64,000 nt of DNA, taken from the NCBI RefSeq assembly GCF_003663885.1, contig NZ_RCCE01000004.1, positions 186,001 to 250,000 on the forward strand. Reading direction: 5' to 3'. Position 1 is the stretch's first letter. Every line of letters starts with the position of its first letter. Positions 46,959-56,671 of this stretch are shown one piece after another. Under the pieces are notes generated by a model. That model ran no database searches, was not told the origin of the DNA, and was given only the letters and a program-made list of their open reading frames with translations. The translations under genes and the position numbers were made by a program. Origin of the DNA: Litoreibacter meonggei (GTDB taxonomy: Bacteria; Pseudomonadota; Alphaproteobacteria; Rhodobacterales; Rhodobacteraceae).

Positions 46959-49900
46959 ATGCCCAACGTTCTGCTTACGTTTGAAGACCTGCAAGCCGGT
47001 GATATTGTTAACGGCCAGTATTACAACAACGGAGTGACCATCAGCTCTGGAAATCCTGCCACACCTCCTATGGTGTTCGACTCTGACAATCCAACGGGTG
47101 GTGACTGGGATCTGCATACGAGCAATCTGGGCAACGTCCTGATCTTGTCAGAAGACGGCGACAGCAATGATCCTGACGACAACGCCGGCGGCGGTAAGTT
47201 TGTTTTCGAGTTCGACAAACCTTCGGAAGTTGTGAATTTTCGCGCTCTGGACGTAGAAGAGGGCGGAACCGTTCGCCTGTACAACGAAGCTGGCCAGTTA
47301 ATCAAAACGGTTCAAATTCCCTGTACCTCCAACAATGGTCAAGTGACTGTAAACATCAATGCGGACGGCGTCGCGCGTATGGAAGTCGAGTTGTGCGGCT
47401 CCGGCGCAATCGACAACATTTGCTATGTGACACCAGAAGTCGTTGACGAGCTCGATGGTATTGTCGAAGGCACCGCGGGAGCCGATGTGATCGACGCGGC
47501 CTATACCGGTGATCCTGATGGCGATATGATTGACGCCAATGATGAAATCCTTCCGGGTGAAGGTCCAAACGACGATATCGTAGATGCATTCGGTGGCAAT
47601 GATACGATCACGTCCGGCGAAGGCGATGACGAGGTCTACGCGGGCTCAGGGGACGATACCGTCGACGGCAACGCTGGCAACGACATCATTTATGGCGACA
47701 GCAACTACAGCGGTCCAGGTGCAGGTACGAGTGTGCGCGAAAGCCTGAATTGGGACGACGCGCCGAACTTCGGTCAGCACAACGACGCAAATGGCTTCAC
47801 GCAAGATACTGGCAACGTCAATGTCACCTTCTCTGTACTGTCAGAAAACGGTCAGGCTGAAACGCAGTTCGAAACTGACACCCAGTTGGTGAGCGGCATC
47901 GATAGCGGATCAGAGAGCATTGAGGATAACAGCTCTTTGTACTCAGTTACCAATGGCGACAGTGGACGTGCAAACTACCAGCTATCTTTCTCGAACGCGG
48001 TCGAGAATGTTGATTTCCGTATCAACGACATCGATGGCGATGGCGTCGTACGCATTCGCGCATTTGACGCGAATAACACCCCAATTATCATCGAGTTGGA
48101 TGCAGGCAGTTGCCTGACACTCTCCAACACCGATGGCGTTGCAGGGGCGGATACTCTGACGTCCGATGGCGGCTATGCTGCTGATACATCCCCTCACTAC
48201 TCGGTGCGGGTTACTATCCCTGGTCCAGTAAGCCGGATCGAAATCCTTCACGATCAAGTCGGCGGCGACAATTCCGGGATTAACATCACAGACGTGTTCT
48301 TCGACGCTCCGGGCGTGGTCGATAACGGTGTGGATGGCAACGATACCCTGCGCGGCGGTGACGGCGATGACGTCATCTACGGCGAAGGCGGAAACGACCG
48401 TCTCGAAGGCGGTGACGGCGACGACACCCTTGAAGGTGGCGATGGCAATGACGTTATCTTGGGTGGCGCTGGTAATGACACCGCTGATGGTGGTGCTGGC
48501 AACGACGAAATCTGGATGGGATCCGGCAACGACACTGTTGAAGGCGGCGCTGGCAATGACTGGATCCACGGACAATCTGGCAACGACACCCTGAACGGTG
48601 GCGCGGGCGACGACATGATCTTCGGTGAAGGTGGCGACGACCGCATTGAAGGCGGGGAGGGCAACGACGCGCTGTCCGGTGGGACTGGCGACGATGATAT
48701 CTTCGGTCAAGCTGGCGACGACACCATCGAAGGTGGCGCTGGCGAAGACTTCCTGATTGGTGGCGACGGCAACGACACCATCGATGGCGGCGACGACGAC
48801 GACATTCTATGCGGCAATGACGGCGATGACATCTTAACCGGTGGCGCTGGCAATGACGTGCTGGAAGGCATGAACGACAACGACACTCTGTTCGGTGGCA
48901 CAGGCGACGACCGTCTTTACGGCGACGCTGGCGATGATACGCTGACAGGTGGCGAAGGCGCTGACACCATTCTTGGTGGAGCTGGACGTGATACCATTCT
49001 TGGCGGCAACGATGGAGACACCGTAGACGGTGGCACTACGGGCGACGACTTTGACGTTCTCGACCTGACAGGCGAAGGCCCGTTCCGCATTGTAAATGAA
49101 ACTGTCGATGCAGACGGCGACAGCACTTCGGGTACTGTTGAGTTCCTCGACAGCAACGGTGACGTGACCGGCTCATTGCAGTTCACCGAGATCGAGCAAA
49201 TCATCGGCGACCCACCCCCCCCCCCCCCCCCGAATGAGAGCCCCGATGCGATTGATGACACGGCAAGCGTCGACGAAGACGATAGCGTAACCATCAGCGT
49301 GCTTGGCAACGACACTGATCCAGAAAACGACGATCTGACGGTAACCGACGCGACGTCTCCGGACGGCGACGTGGTGATCAATGCCGATGGCACCATCACT
49401 TTCACGCCGACTGAAAACTTCAACGGCGATACCACGATCACCTACACCATCAGCGACGGCAACGGCGGCGAGGACACTGCGACGGTTAATGTCACGGTGA
49501 CCCCGGTAAACGACGCGCCTGATGCGGTGAATGATGTTGTGACGACAGACGAAGACACAGTCATCACGATTGACGCATTGGCCAACGACACCGATCCGGA
49601 CGGCGACGCGTTGACGATCACGGGGGCTACGGTTCCGGTGGAGCAGGGGACCGTAGCAATTGTCGGCAACGAACTGGTGTTTACACCTGCCGAGAACTTC
49701 AACGGTTTGGCGACGATCAGTTATTCTATCGAGGACGGTAACGGCGGCACGGATACAGCGGTGGTTCAGGTCAATGTGACGCCGGTGAATGATGCACCAG
49801 TGGCGGTTGATGATCTTGCGGAGACCTTTGAGGACGAAGCAGTTGTGATCGACTTGATCGGCAACGACACTGATGTCGATGGCGATCCATTGAACATCGG

Positions 49901-52900
49901 CACCGTCTCGGTTCCGCCTGAGCAAGGCACGGTTGTCGACAATGGCGACGGCACAGTGACCTTCACTCCGGCCCCGAACTACACCGGTCCCGCACAAATC
50001 ACCTATACGGTCCAAGACGGCCAAGGCGGTGAAGACAGCGGCGAGGCAGTGGTGAATGTCGAGGTTATCGGCGTAAACGATGGCCCTCAGGCTGTCGATG
50101 ACACGGCGACAACGGACGAAGATACGCCGGTTGCGATCGACGTATTGGACAACGATTTTGACCTCGATGGCGACGACTTGAGTATCACAACGGCCAGCGT
50201 CCCAGCGGACCAAGGCACGGTCGAGGTCGTGAACGGCGAACTGGTGTTCACACCGGCTGAAAATTTCAACGGCGAAGCGACCATCACCTACGGTATCACT
50301 GACGGCAATGGTGGCGCGGATATCGGCGAAGTCATCGTGACAGTGACACCTGTGAACGACGATCCGGTTGCGGTTGATGACATCGAGACCACGGACGAAG
50401 ACGAGGCGATTACGATCGATCTGATCGCTAACGACACAGACGTTGACGGCGACCCGCTGACCATTGGCACCGTTTCTGTGCCAGCGGATCAAGGGACTGT
50501 CGTCGACAATGGCGACGGCACAGTGCTGTTCACGCCTGCACCAAACTTCAACGGTCCGGCGACAATCACCTATACGGTTATTGATGGTCAAGGCGGCGAG
50601 GACGAGGGGCAGGCAATTGTTTCCGTCGGCGCGATCAATGATGGCCCGATTGCCGAAGATGACAGCGACGTGACCGACGAGGACACTCCGGTCACCGTTG
50701 ATCTTCTTGCCAACGACTCCGATGCGGACGGCGACGACCTGTCGGTGATCAATGCAACGGTCCCGGCGGCTCAAGGCACACTGGTCGACAACGGCGACGG
50801 CACAGTGACGTTCACTCCGGCCGAAAACTTCAACGGCACGGCGACGATCAGCTACGAAATCTCTGACGGCAACGGCGGCACCGACACGGCGGTTCACACC
50901 ATCGAAGTCGGGGCAATCAACGACGCGCCTGACGCGGTTGACGACACGGCGACTACAGACGAGGACATTCCCGTCGATATCGCGGTGCTTGGCAATGACA
51001 CCGATCCGGATGGCGATGATCTGACGGTGACCAACGCGACTTCGCCAGACGGCGACGTTGTGATCAACCCGGACGGCACGATCACCTTCACACCAGACGA
51101 AAACTTCAACGGCGACACTACGATCACCTATATCATCAGCGACGGGAATGGCGGCGAGGACACTGCGACGGTCAATGTCACTGTGAACGCGGTGAACGAT
51201 GATCCGGTGGCGGTGGACGATGCTTACACCACCGATGAGGATACCGAGATCACCGTCTCGCCGCTTGAAAATGACAGCGATGTGGATGGCGACACGGTAA
51301 CGATCACCGAGATCACGCAGCCTTCGAATGGCGTTGCAGTGCTGAATGCCGACGGCACGATCACCTACACGCCAAACGACGACTTTGCTGGTGAGGACAC
51401 GATTTCTTACACCGTCTCAGACGGCAACGGCGGTACAGATACGGCAACGATCACCTTCACCGTGAGCGGCATAAACGATGGCCCTGATGCGGTGGATGAC
51501 GAGACATCGACAAACAATCTGACACCGGTTGTGATCCCTGTCTTGGCAAACGACACCGACCCCGAGAACGATGTACTGACGGTGACCGAGGCCACAGTTG
51601 ATGTCGGCAACGTCATCATCAACCCTGACGGCACGCTTGAATACACGCCAGAGGCGGACTTCGGTGGCGTCGCGACAATCACTTACACGATCACAGACGG
51701 CAATGGTGGCTTCGACACCGCGACTGTCACCGTAAATGTGAACGATGGTATCGTGGAAGGTACTGCCGGCGACGACCTGATTGACGTCAACTACATGGAT
51801 GACCCTGAAGGGGACATGATCGACAACAACGACGAATTCCTGCCAGGCGAAGGCCCACAGGACGACATCGTGTTGGCCGGCGATGGCGACGACACCGTGT
51901 TGGCTGGTGACGGCGATGACGAGGTTTACGGCGAAGACGGCAATGACACGTTGCGAGGCGAAGACGGCGACGACTATCTGTCTGGCGGCGAAGGTGATGA
52001 TGACATTTCTGGCGGTGCTGGCGATGACACTATCGACGCCGGTGATGGGGATGATACTGTCCTTGGCGGCTCCGGTGATGACGTGATTGATCTGGGTGAG
52101 GGCAACGACGTCGTCACCGCAGGCTCTGGCGATGACACCGTTACGGGCGGCGCAGGTAACGATGATATCACGACCAACGACGGCAACGACACTGTTGAAG
52201 GTGGCGACGGCGACGATGTGATCAACACGTCTGGGCACTCTCCGCTGCCTGATCTGGGCTACCCCGGGCTGTTCCCGAGCGATCCTAACCCGAATAACGA
52301 CATCGACTTTGTCGATGGAGGTGCGGGCGATGATACCATCACAACGGGTGACGACGCGGACACGATCCTTGGTGGCGCTGGCAACGATACAATTGACGGC
52401 GGTTTGGACAACGACACTATCGACGGCGGAACTGGTGACGACCGGATTGTGGGGGGTGAAGGCTCCGATGTAATCAACGCAGGTGACGGCGACGATATCG
52501 TCTACGCTGGCATTGATCCTGCTCTGGGTCTTCCAGACAATCTCGACATCGCCGATGTTGACGGTGATCTGGTGACCAATAATGGCATGGACGTGGTCAA
52601 CGGCGGTGATGGCAATGACACGATCTTCGGTGCCGATGACGATGACATTCTGAACGGTGACGCCGGCGACGACTACATTGACGGCGGCGTGGACGATGAC
52701 ACCATCACCGGTGGCACTGGCAACGATACAATCATTGGTGGTCAAGGCGCCGACACCATATCTGGTGGCGATGATCGCGATACCTTCATTATCGGCAGTG
52801 CCGAAGACGGCATTGGCGATGTGATCGACGGTGGGACCGGCGGCGATGATGTTGATGTTCTGAACCTCACCGGTTTGGGCCCGCTGCGCATTGTTGGTGA

Positions 52901-53597
52901 AACTGTGGACGCAGATGGCGATAGCACCTCTGGCACTGTCGAGTTTCTTGACGGCGCAAATGGAAACGTTATTGGCTCGCTGCAATTCACCGAGATCGAG
53001 AACATCGTTCCGTGTTTCACCCCGGGCACCTCGATTGCGACGCCTCGCGGCGAAATTCTCGTCGAAGACCTCATGGTTGGTGACAAGGTGATCACCCGTG
53101 ACAATGGTATCCAAGAAATCCGTTGGATCGGCGCGAAACGGATGGACGGTCGCGAGTTGCAAAACAACCCGCACCTGCAGCCGGTTCTGATCCAGAAGGG
53201 CTCTCTTGGGAATGGCCTGCCAGAGCGTGACATGCTGGTCAGCCCGAACCACCGTATGCTGGTCAACAACGACCGCGTGGCACTTTACTTTGAAGAGAAC
53301 GAAGTTCTGGTGTCGGCCAAACACCTGGTCAATCCGTCGGAAGGCGTCCAGACCATTGCGTCGATGGGCATCACTTACATCCACTTCATGTTCGACAATC
53401 ATGAAGTTGTCCTGTCGAACGGCGCGTGGACGGAAAGCTTCCAGCCGGGTGATTACTCGCTGAAAGGTATTGGCAACGCGCAGAGGAACGAAATTTTTGA
53501 ACTGTTCCCGGAACTTCAAGGCGAAGCCGGTCGCGAGGCTTATGCCTCCGCCCGTCTGACCTTGAAGAAGCACGAAGCAAAGTTGCTGTTTAAGTAA
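46959..53597 (+). CDS. Giant RTX/cadherin-like repeat protein with C-terminal Hint domain
   Basis: 2212 residues, very acidic, no N-terminal signal peptide; probably a type I secretion substrate or cell-surface adhesin. Layout: 1-155 unknown beta-rich domain; 169-250 short RTX stretch; 250-455 second beta-sandwich-like domain; 459-692 RTX Ca-binding nonapeptides (GGxGxD type, about two dozen); 693-750 a pre-Hint-like segment; 752-758 seven Pro from a 17-C tract; about 758-1595 nine repeats of 92-96 residues of the tandem-95/cadherin-like kind (NDAPxAVDD...DEDTxxxIDVLxND...DGNGGxDTAxVxVxV); 1597-1964 second RTX module; then a copy of the pre-Hint segment and a Hint domain from C2019 (PCFTPGTSIATPRG, later SPNHRMLV) to the end. 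Hint domains can self-cleave. No secretion genes are in the window. AGGAGACTATA precedes the ATG. Confidence 0.92.
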   Translation: MPNVLLTFEDLQAGDIVNGQYYNNGVTISSGNPATPPMVFDSDNPTGGDWDLHTSNLGNVLILSEDGDSNDPDDNAGGGKFVFEFDKPSEVVNFRALDVEEGGTVRLYNEAGQLIKTVQIPCTSNNGQVTVNINADGVARMEVELCGSGAIDNICYVTPEVVDELDGIVEGTAGADVIDAAYTGDPDGDMIDANDEILPGEGPNDDIVDAFGGNDTITSGEGDDEVYAGSGDDTVDGNAGNDIIYGDSNYSGPGAGTSVRESLNWDDAPNFGQHNDANGFTQDTGNVNVTFSVLSENGQAETQFETDTQLVSGIDSGSESIEDNSSLYSVTNGDSGRANYQLSFSNAVENVDFRINDIDGDGVVRIRAFDANNTPIIIELDAGSCLTLSNTDGVAGADTLTSDGGYAADTSPHYSVRVTIPGPVSRIEILHDQVGGDNSGINITDVFFDAPGVVDNGVDGNDTLRGGDGDDVIYGEGGNDRLEGGDGDDTLEGGDGNDVILGGAGNDTADGGAGNDEIWMGSGNDTVEGGAGNDWIHGQSGNDTLNGGAGDDMIFGEGGDDRIEGGEGNDALSGGTGDDDIFGQAGDDTIEGGAGEDFLIGGDGNDTIDGGDDDDILCGNDGDDILTGGAGNDVLEGMNDNDTLFGGTGDDRLYGDAGDDTLTGGEGADTILGGAGRDTILGGNDGDTVDGGTTGDDFDVLDLTGEGPFRIVNETVDADGDSTSGTVEFLDSNGDVTGSLQFTEIEQIIGDPPPPPPPNESPDAIDDTASVDEDDSVTISVLGNDTDPENDDLTVTDATSPDGDVVINADGTITFTPTENFNGDTTITYTISDGNGGEDTATVNVTVTPVNDAPDAVNDVVTTDEDTVITIDALANDTDPDGDALTITGATVPVEQGTVAIVGNELVFTPAENFNGLATISYSIEDGNGGTDTAVVQVNVTPVNDAPVAVDDLAETFEDEAVVIDLIGNDTDVDGDPLNIGTVSVPPEQGTVVDNGDGTVTFTPAPNYTGPAQITYTVQDGQGGEDSGEAVVNVEVIGVNDGPQAVDDTATTDEDTPVAIDVLDNDFDLDGDDLSITTASVPADQGTVEVVNGELVFTPAENFNGEATITYGITDGNGGADIGEVIVTVTPVNDDPVAVDDIETTDEDEAITIDLIANDTDVDGDPLTIGTVSVPADQGTVVDNGDGTVLFTPAPNFNGPATITYTVIDGQGGEDEGQAIVSVGAINDGPIAEDDSDVTDEDTPVTVDLLANDSDADGDDLSVINATVPAAQGTLVDNGDGTVTFTPAENFNGTATISYEISDGNGGTDTAVHTIEVGAINDAPDAVDDTATTDEDIPVDIAVLGNDTDPDGDDLTVTNATSPDGDVVINPDGTITFTPDENFNGDTTITYIISDGNGGEDTATVNVTVNAVNDDPVAVDDAYTTDEDTEITVSPLENDSDVDGDTVTITEITQPSNGVAVLNADGTITYTPNDDFAGEDTISYTVSDGNGGTDTATITFTVSGINDGPDAVDDETSTNNLTPVVIPVLANDTDPENDVLTVTEATVDVGNVIINPDGTLEYTPEADFGGVATITYTITDGNGGFDTATVTVNVNDGIVEGTAGDDLIDVNYMDDPEGDMIDNNDEFLPGEGPQDDIVLAGDGDDTVLAGDGDDEVYGEDGNDTLRGEDGDDYLSGGEGDDDISGGAGDDTIDAGDGDDTVLGGSGDDVIDLGEGNDVVTAGSGDDTVTGGAGNDDITTNDGNDTVEGGDGDDVINTSGHSPLPDLGYPGLFPSDPNPNNDIDFVDGGAGDDTITTGDDADTILGGAGNDTIDGGLDNDTIDGGTGDDRIVGGEGSDVINAGDGDDIVYAGIDPALGLPDNLDIADVDGDLVTNNGMDVVNGGDGNDTIFGADDDDILNGDAGDDYIDGGVDDDTITGGTGNDTIIGGQGADTISGGDDRDTFIIGSAEDGIGDVIDGGTGGDDVDVLNLTGLGPLRIVGETVDADGDSTSGTVEFLDGANGNVIGSLQFTEIENIVPCFTPGTSIATPRGEILVEDLMVGDKVITRDNGIQEIRWIGAKRMDGRELQNNPHLQPVLIQKGSLGNGLPERDMLVSPNHRMLVNNDRVALYFEENEVLVSAKHLVNPSEGVQTIASMGITYIHFMFDNHEVVLSNGAWTESFQPGDYSLKGIGNAQRNEIFELFPELQGEAGREAYASARLTLKKHEAKLLFK
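49215..49231 (+). repeat. Homopolymer tract of 17 C inside the giant gene
   Basis: Uninterrupted C17 encoding the last six of a seven-Pro stretch (codons 753-758). Loss of one C puts translation into a frame stopping at TAA 49288-49290; gain of one C stops at TGA 49235-49237. Confidence 0.95.
49233..51746 (+). repeat. Nine tandem cadherin-like repeats, about 280 bases each
   Basis: Coding repeats, each beginning with a N-[DE]-x-P-x-A motif and ending with GNGG plus a valine/threonine strand. Units are 92-96 residues and similar but not identical, with the first and seventh especially alike (TSPDGDVVIN and TITFTP). Confidence 0.9.
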
Positions 53598-53609
53598 GAT
53601 ATCCAGATA

Positions 53610-53688
53610 CCGGGCGGCCCCCGCTGGGGTCGCCCGGGAGTAACGAGTGACGGTTTTGTCTAGAGGTCGCCCAGCGGGGCGGCCTCTA
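53610..53688. terminator. Two adjacent GC-rich hairpins after the giant gene
   Basis: Stem 1 at 53610-53637 and stem 2 at 53661-53688, 12 bp each with four-base loops and one wobble pair. They are close to reverse complements of each other (both contain CCCAGCGGGG or its complement). A T-rich stretch follows only weakly, so termination efficiency is uncertain. Confidence 0.6.
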
Positions 53689-53888
53689 TTCTTGAGCTAG
53701 TCGTAACGGAGATATTTTAGTCTACCGTTCCACCGTAATCGAAAAAATTGGCGACGGGACATCAGCGAATCTCGCTCTTGTGACTGGGTGCGGCAGGGCG
53801 CGTATGGTCGTGTATATCTACGATATCGGCTTGCTTGGCCGCAGGGGGCAAGCAAGCTTGGTGTCAGTTGAGAACTGGAGCAAGCAGA

Positions 53889-54308
53889 ATGCACTCATCC
53901 ATGCGCGTAGCATCTGTCATGGCATTATTATGGACCGCGTTGGGAGCGGCCGATTACATGCTGACCCGATTGAGGGTGTCCGCATACCTGTCATATTTCG
54001 ACGCGGATCAGGTCGCCTTATTTACCCGAACGCCAGCTTTTATCGATATAGCTTGGGGCGTTAGTATCTGGGCGGGCTTACTTGGCGCGATGCTTTGGGT
54101 GCTGGACAAGCAGGCGGCGGTTATCTGGCTTGCGCTGTCGATGTTGGGCTACTTCATCATGTCAATTTACTTCATGATCTCTAAGTCAACGGAATTGATG
54201 GCAGTCGCAGGCGTTGGTGGATTCGTCTTTGTCGGAGCGCTACTCATCGTCTCGTTTGGAATTTACGTCGTGGCACGAGAGGCGAAAAAGGCGGGCTACT
54301 TAAGCTGA
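53889..54308 (+). CDS. Small membrane protein, unknown
   Basis: 139-residue protein with four predicted helices (about residues 8-25, 46-66, 72-95 and 102-125). The sequence between the first two, RVSAYLSYFDADQVALFTRTPAFIDIAWG, resembles what is seen in small uncharacterised roseobacter membrane proteins. GGAG lies 8 bases before the ATG. The stop region overlaps the end of the convergent NTP-transferase gene. No function proposed. Confidence 0.65.
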   Translation: MHSSMRVASVMALLWTALGAADYMLTRLRVSAYLSYFDADQVALFTRTPAFIDIAWGVSIWAGLLGAMLWVLDKQAAVIWLALSMLGYFIMSIYFMISKSTELMAVAGVGGFVFVGALLIVSFGIYVVAREAKKAGYLS

Positions 54309-54889
54309 TCAGCGCGCCACGCCGCCCAGTCTTCAGGCGTATCCAGATCACGCAATGCGGCTGGGCCGATTGGCACAAGCACCGTATCGGCCTTGTGACG
54401 TTTAAGTAATGGTTGTGCGCCCAAATCGCCTTCCAGTTTACCCAATTCCGCAAACACGGCCTTTCGGATCAGCACCGGGTGGCCGGGCTGGCCACGCTGA
54501 TCAGCCCCGCGCAGGATGCGGGCCAAAGGATGCGCGTCGGCGGCATGAATGACTTTGTCGAGGTCCGCTGCGCGCAAATCAGGCAGATCCGCCAACACGA
54601 TGAGCACGGCATCAGCATCTACGCCTGAAATCCCGCATTTCAGCGAATGAGACATGCCAAGTTCCGAGCCATCGTTATAGACAATCTCGACATCTAGACC
54701 GTCTAGGGCCGCCGTGCGCTTGGGCCGGTTTGCAGGCAACACCACGCGCAATTTCTCGGTGTCAGAGGTGAGGCACGCCAACGCCCGTTGCCTTAGCAAC
54801 GGCATGCCATCCACGTCCTCCAAAAGCTTGTCGCGCGGCGCCATCCGTGATGACGCGCCGCCTGCCAAAAGAAGCGCCGTGACGCTCAA
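54296..54889 (-). CDS. MobA-like nucleotidyltransferase (molybdenum cofactor type)
   Basis: 197-residue NTP transferase of the MobA/MocA type. The nucleotide-binding signature TALLLAGGASSRMAPRDKLLEDVDG is right at the start, ELGMSHSLKCG contacts the base, and VLADLPDLRAADLD holds the metal-binding acids. Such enzymes add CMP or GMP to molybdopterin; which one is unclear. The TTG start overlaps the stop of the SMR gene (TTGA), a coupled pair. No other molybdenum gene is nearby. Confidence 0.85.
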   Translation of the reverse strand: MSVTALLLAGGASSRMAPRDKLLEDVDGMPLLRQRALACLTSDTEKLRVVLPANRPKRTAALDGLDVEIVYNDGSELGMSHSLKCGISGVDADAVLIVLADLPDLRAADLDKVIHAADAHPLARILRGADQRGQPGHPVLIRKAVFAELGKLEGDLGAQPLLKRHKADTVLVPIGPAALRDLDTPEDWAAWRADQLK

Positions 54890-55221
54890 TGGGTTGCCGT
54901 GGTGGAAAACAGGTTGATCACCAATATCCCCGCTAGGATAAGCGCCATTCCGAGAATGGCGGCGAGGTCGAGTTTCTGGCCGAAATATATCCAGCCGATG
55001 ATAGCAATAAACACGATCCCTAAACCGGACCACATAGCATACATGATGCCCACAGGCAGAACCTTGAGCGTAAGGGACAGGAAATAAAATGCGAATGCGA
55101 AGCTAATCAGTGCAAATACCGACGGCCAAAGCCGCGTGAATTGCTGAGAGGCCTGAATAGAAGATGTGCCGATGGTTTCGGCGAGAACAGCTATGATGAG
55201 GAAGAGATAATGCTTTGGCAT
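54886..55221 (-). CDS. Small multidrug resistance protein (EmrE/SugE-like)
   Basis: 110-residue, four-helix exporter of the SMR family. The essential Glu is in AVLAETIGTSSIQAS (E15), and FAFYFLSLTLKVLPVGIMYAMWSGLGIVFIAIIG is the highly conserved helix 2-3 region, closer to EmrE than SugE. SMR proteins export cationic compounds by proton exchange. ATG 55221 gives the correct N-terminus. Coupled to the NTP-transferase gene. Confidence 0.93.
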   Translation of the reverse strand: MPKHYLFLIIAVLAETIGTSSIQASQQFTRLWPSVFALISFAFAFYFLSLTLKVLPVGIMYAMWSGLGIVFIAIIGWIYFGQKLDLAAILGMALILAGILVINLFSTTATH

Positions 55222-55294
55222 GAGCGCCGTTCCTGTCGCGAATGATCCTACCTGCACGCTAGTCCGGATAGATTCCGGATGCCACCATCTAGAA

Positions 55295-55325
55295 ACGCAA
55301 AAGGGCCGGCGTTTCCGCCAGCCCT
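55295..55325 (-). terminator. Intrinsic terminator of icd
   Basis: On the minus strand AGGGCTGGCG pairs with CGCCGGCCCT around GAAA (10 bp, one G-U), then TTTTGCG, 23 bases past the icd stop. Confidence 0.85.
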
Positions 55326-55347
55326 ATTCTAGAAGTTCCCGAGGGCC

Positions 55348-56556
55348 TTACATGGCTTTGTTCAGGTTTTCGTCGATTTTTTCAAGGAAGCCTTCAGTGG
55401 TAAGCCATTTCTGTTCTGGCCCAACCAGCAAGGCAAGGTCCTTGGTCATGAACCCGCTTTCGACAGTGTCCACGACAACCTTCTCCAGCGTTTCTGCAAA
55501 GTTTTGCAGTTGCGTGTTGTTGTCCAGTTTGGCGCGATGCTTCAAGCCACCTGTCCACGCATAGATCGACGCGATGGAGTTGGTCGAAGTGGCTTCGCCC
55601 TTCTGGTGTTGGCGGTAGTGACGGGTCACGGTGCCGTGTGCCGCTTCTGCCTCTACCGTGTCGCCATCTGGCGTCATCAGCACGGATGTCATCAGGCCCA
55701 GCGAGCCGAAGCCTTGTGCAACTGTGTCGGACTGAACGTCACCATCGTAGTTCTTACAGGCCCAGACATAGCCACCATTCCACTTCATGGCGCAAGCGAC
55801 CATGTCGTCGATCAGGCGATGCTCGTAGGTGATGCCCGCAGCTTTGAACTTATCTTCGAACTCTGTTTCGTAGATGTGCTGGAACAGCTCAAGGAAGCGA
55901 CCGTCATATTGCTTGAGGATCGTGTTCTTTGTGGACAGGTAGACAGGCCAGCCCAGCGACAGGCCATAGTTCATCGACGCACGCGCAAAGTCGATGATCG
56001 ACTTGTCGAGGTTATACATCGCCATCACCACGCCGGAATCCGGTGCGTCAAAGACTTCGCGCTCGATCACTTCGCCGTCGTCGCCGACGAATTTCAGCGA
56101 CAGTTTACCGCCGGTCGGGAATTTGAAGTCAGTCGCACGGTATTGGTCACCAAATGCGTGACGACCAACCACGATGGGTTTGGTCCAGCCCGGCACCAGA
56201 CGCGGGACGTTGGAGCAGATGATCGGCTGACGGAAGATCACGCCGCCAAGGATGTTGCGGATCGTGCCGTTGGGGCTGCGCCACATTTCCTTGAGGCCAA
56301 ACTCTTCGACGCGGGCCTCGTCCGGCGTGATGGTCGCGCATTTGACGCCAACGCCGTATTTCTTGATCGCTTCGGCGGCATCAATAGTGATTTGGTCATT
56401 GGTGTCGTCGCGGGCCTGAATGCCAAGGTCATAGTATTTCAGGTCGACGTCCAGATAGGGCAGGATCAGCTTTTTCTTGATGAAGTCCCAGATGATGCGG
56501 GTCATTTCATCGCCGTCGAGTTCGACGACAGGGTTATCTACCTTAATTTTGGACAT
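55348..56556 (-). CDS. icd: Isocitrate dehydrogenase, NADP-dependent
   Basis: 402-residue homodimeric enzyme of the citric acid cycle, of the eukaryotic-like type II NADP class common in alphaproteobacteria. Signatures are [35 protein letters not shown], the isocitrate site [13 protein letters not shown] [14 protein letters not shown], and metal/substrate Asp in [43 protein letters not shown] contacts NADP. Single gene ending in a terminator. Confidence 0.97.
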   Translation of the reverse strand: MSKIKVDNPVVELDGDEMTRIIWDFIKKKLILPYLDVDLKYYDLGIQARDDTNDQITIDAAEAIKKYGVGVKCATITPDEARVEEFGLKEMWRSPNGTIRNILGGVIFRQPIICSNVPRLVPGWTKPIVVGRHAFGDQYRATDFKFPTGGKLSLKFVGDDGEVIEREVFDAPDSGVVMAMYNLDKSIIDFARASMNYGLSLGWPVYLSTKNTILKQYDGRFLELFQHIYETEFEDKFKAAGITYEHRLIDDMVACAMKWNGGYVWACKNYDGDVQSDTVAQGFGSLGLMTSVLMTPDGDTVEAEAAHGTVTRHYRQHQKGEATSTNSIASIYAWTGGLKHRAKLDNNTQLQNFAETLEKVVVDTVESGFMTKDLALLVGPEQKWLTTEGFLEKIDENLNKAM

Positions 56557-56671
56557 GTTTCTCTCCGACCAATGGTGAATCTATTGCGCGGGTCATAGCC
56601 TACCTTGCACTGTTTGGAAAGACGGTATGCCATTGTATACGGAAATGACGCAGCATCGCGCTTCATAGTAG

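Noticed and set aside
48333-49035. Regular short repeats that could be a CRISPR array.
   Set aside because: They are in frame, 27 bases long per RTX nonapeptide, and have no spacers.
49173-53573. Long open frames on the minus strand inside the giant gene (574 and 718 codons).
   Set aside because: They arise because the repeated Asp/Gly/Thr codons leave the opposite strand free of stops; no ribosome sites, no domain and the reverse frame matches nothing known.
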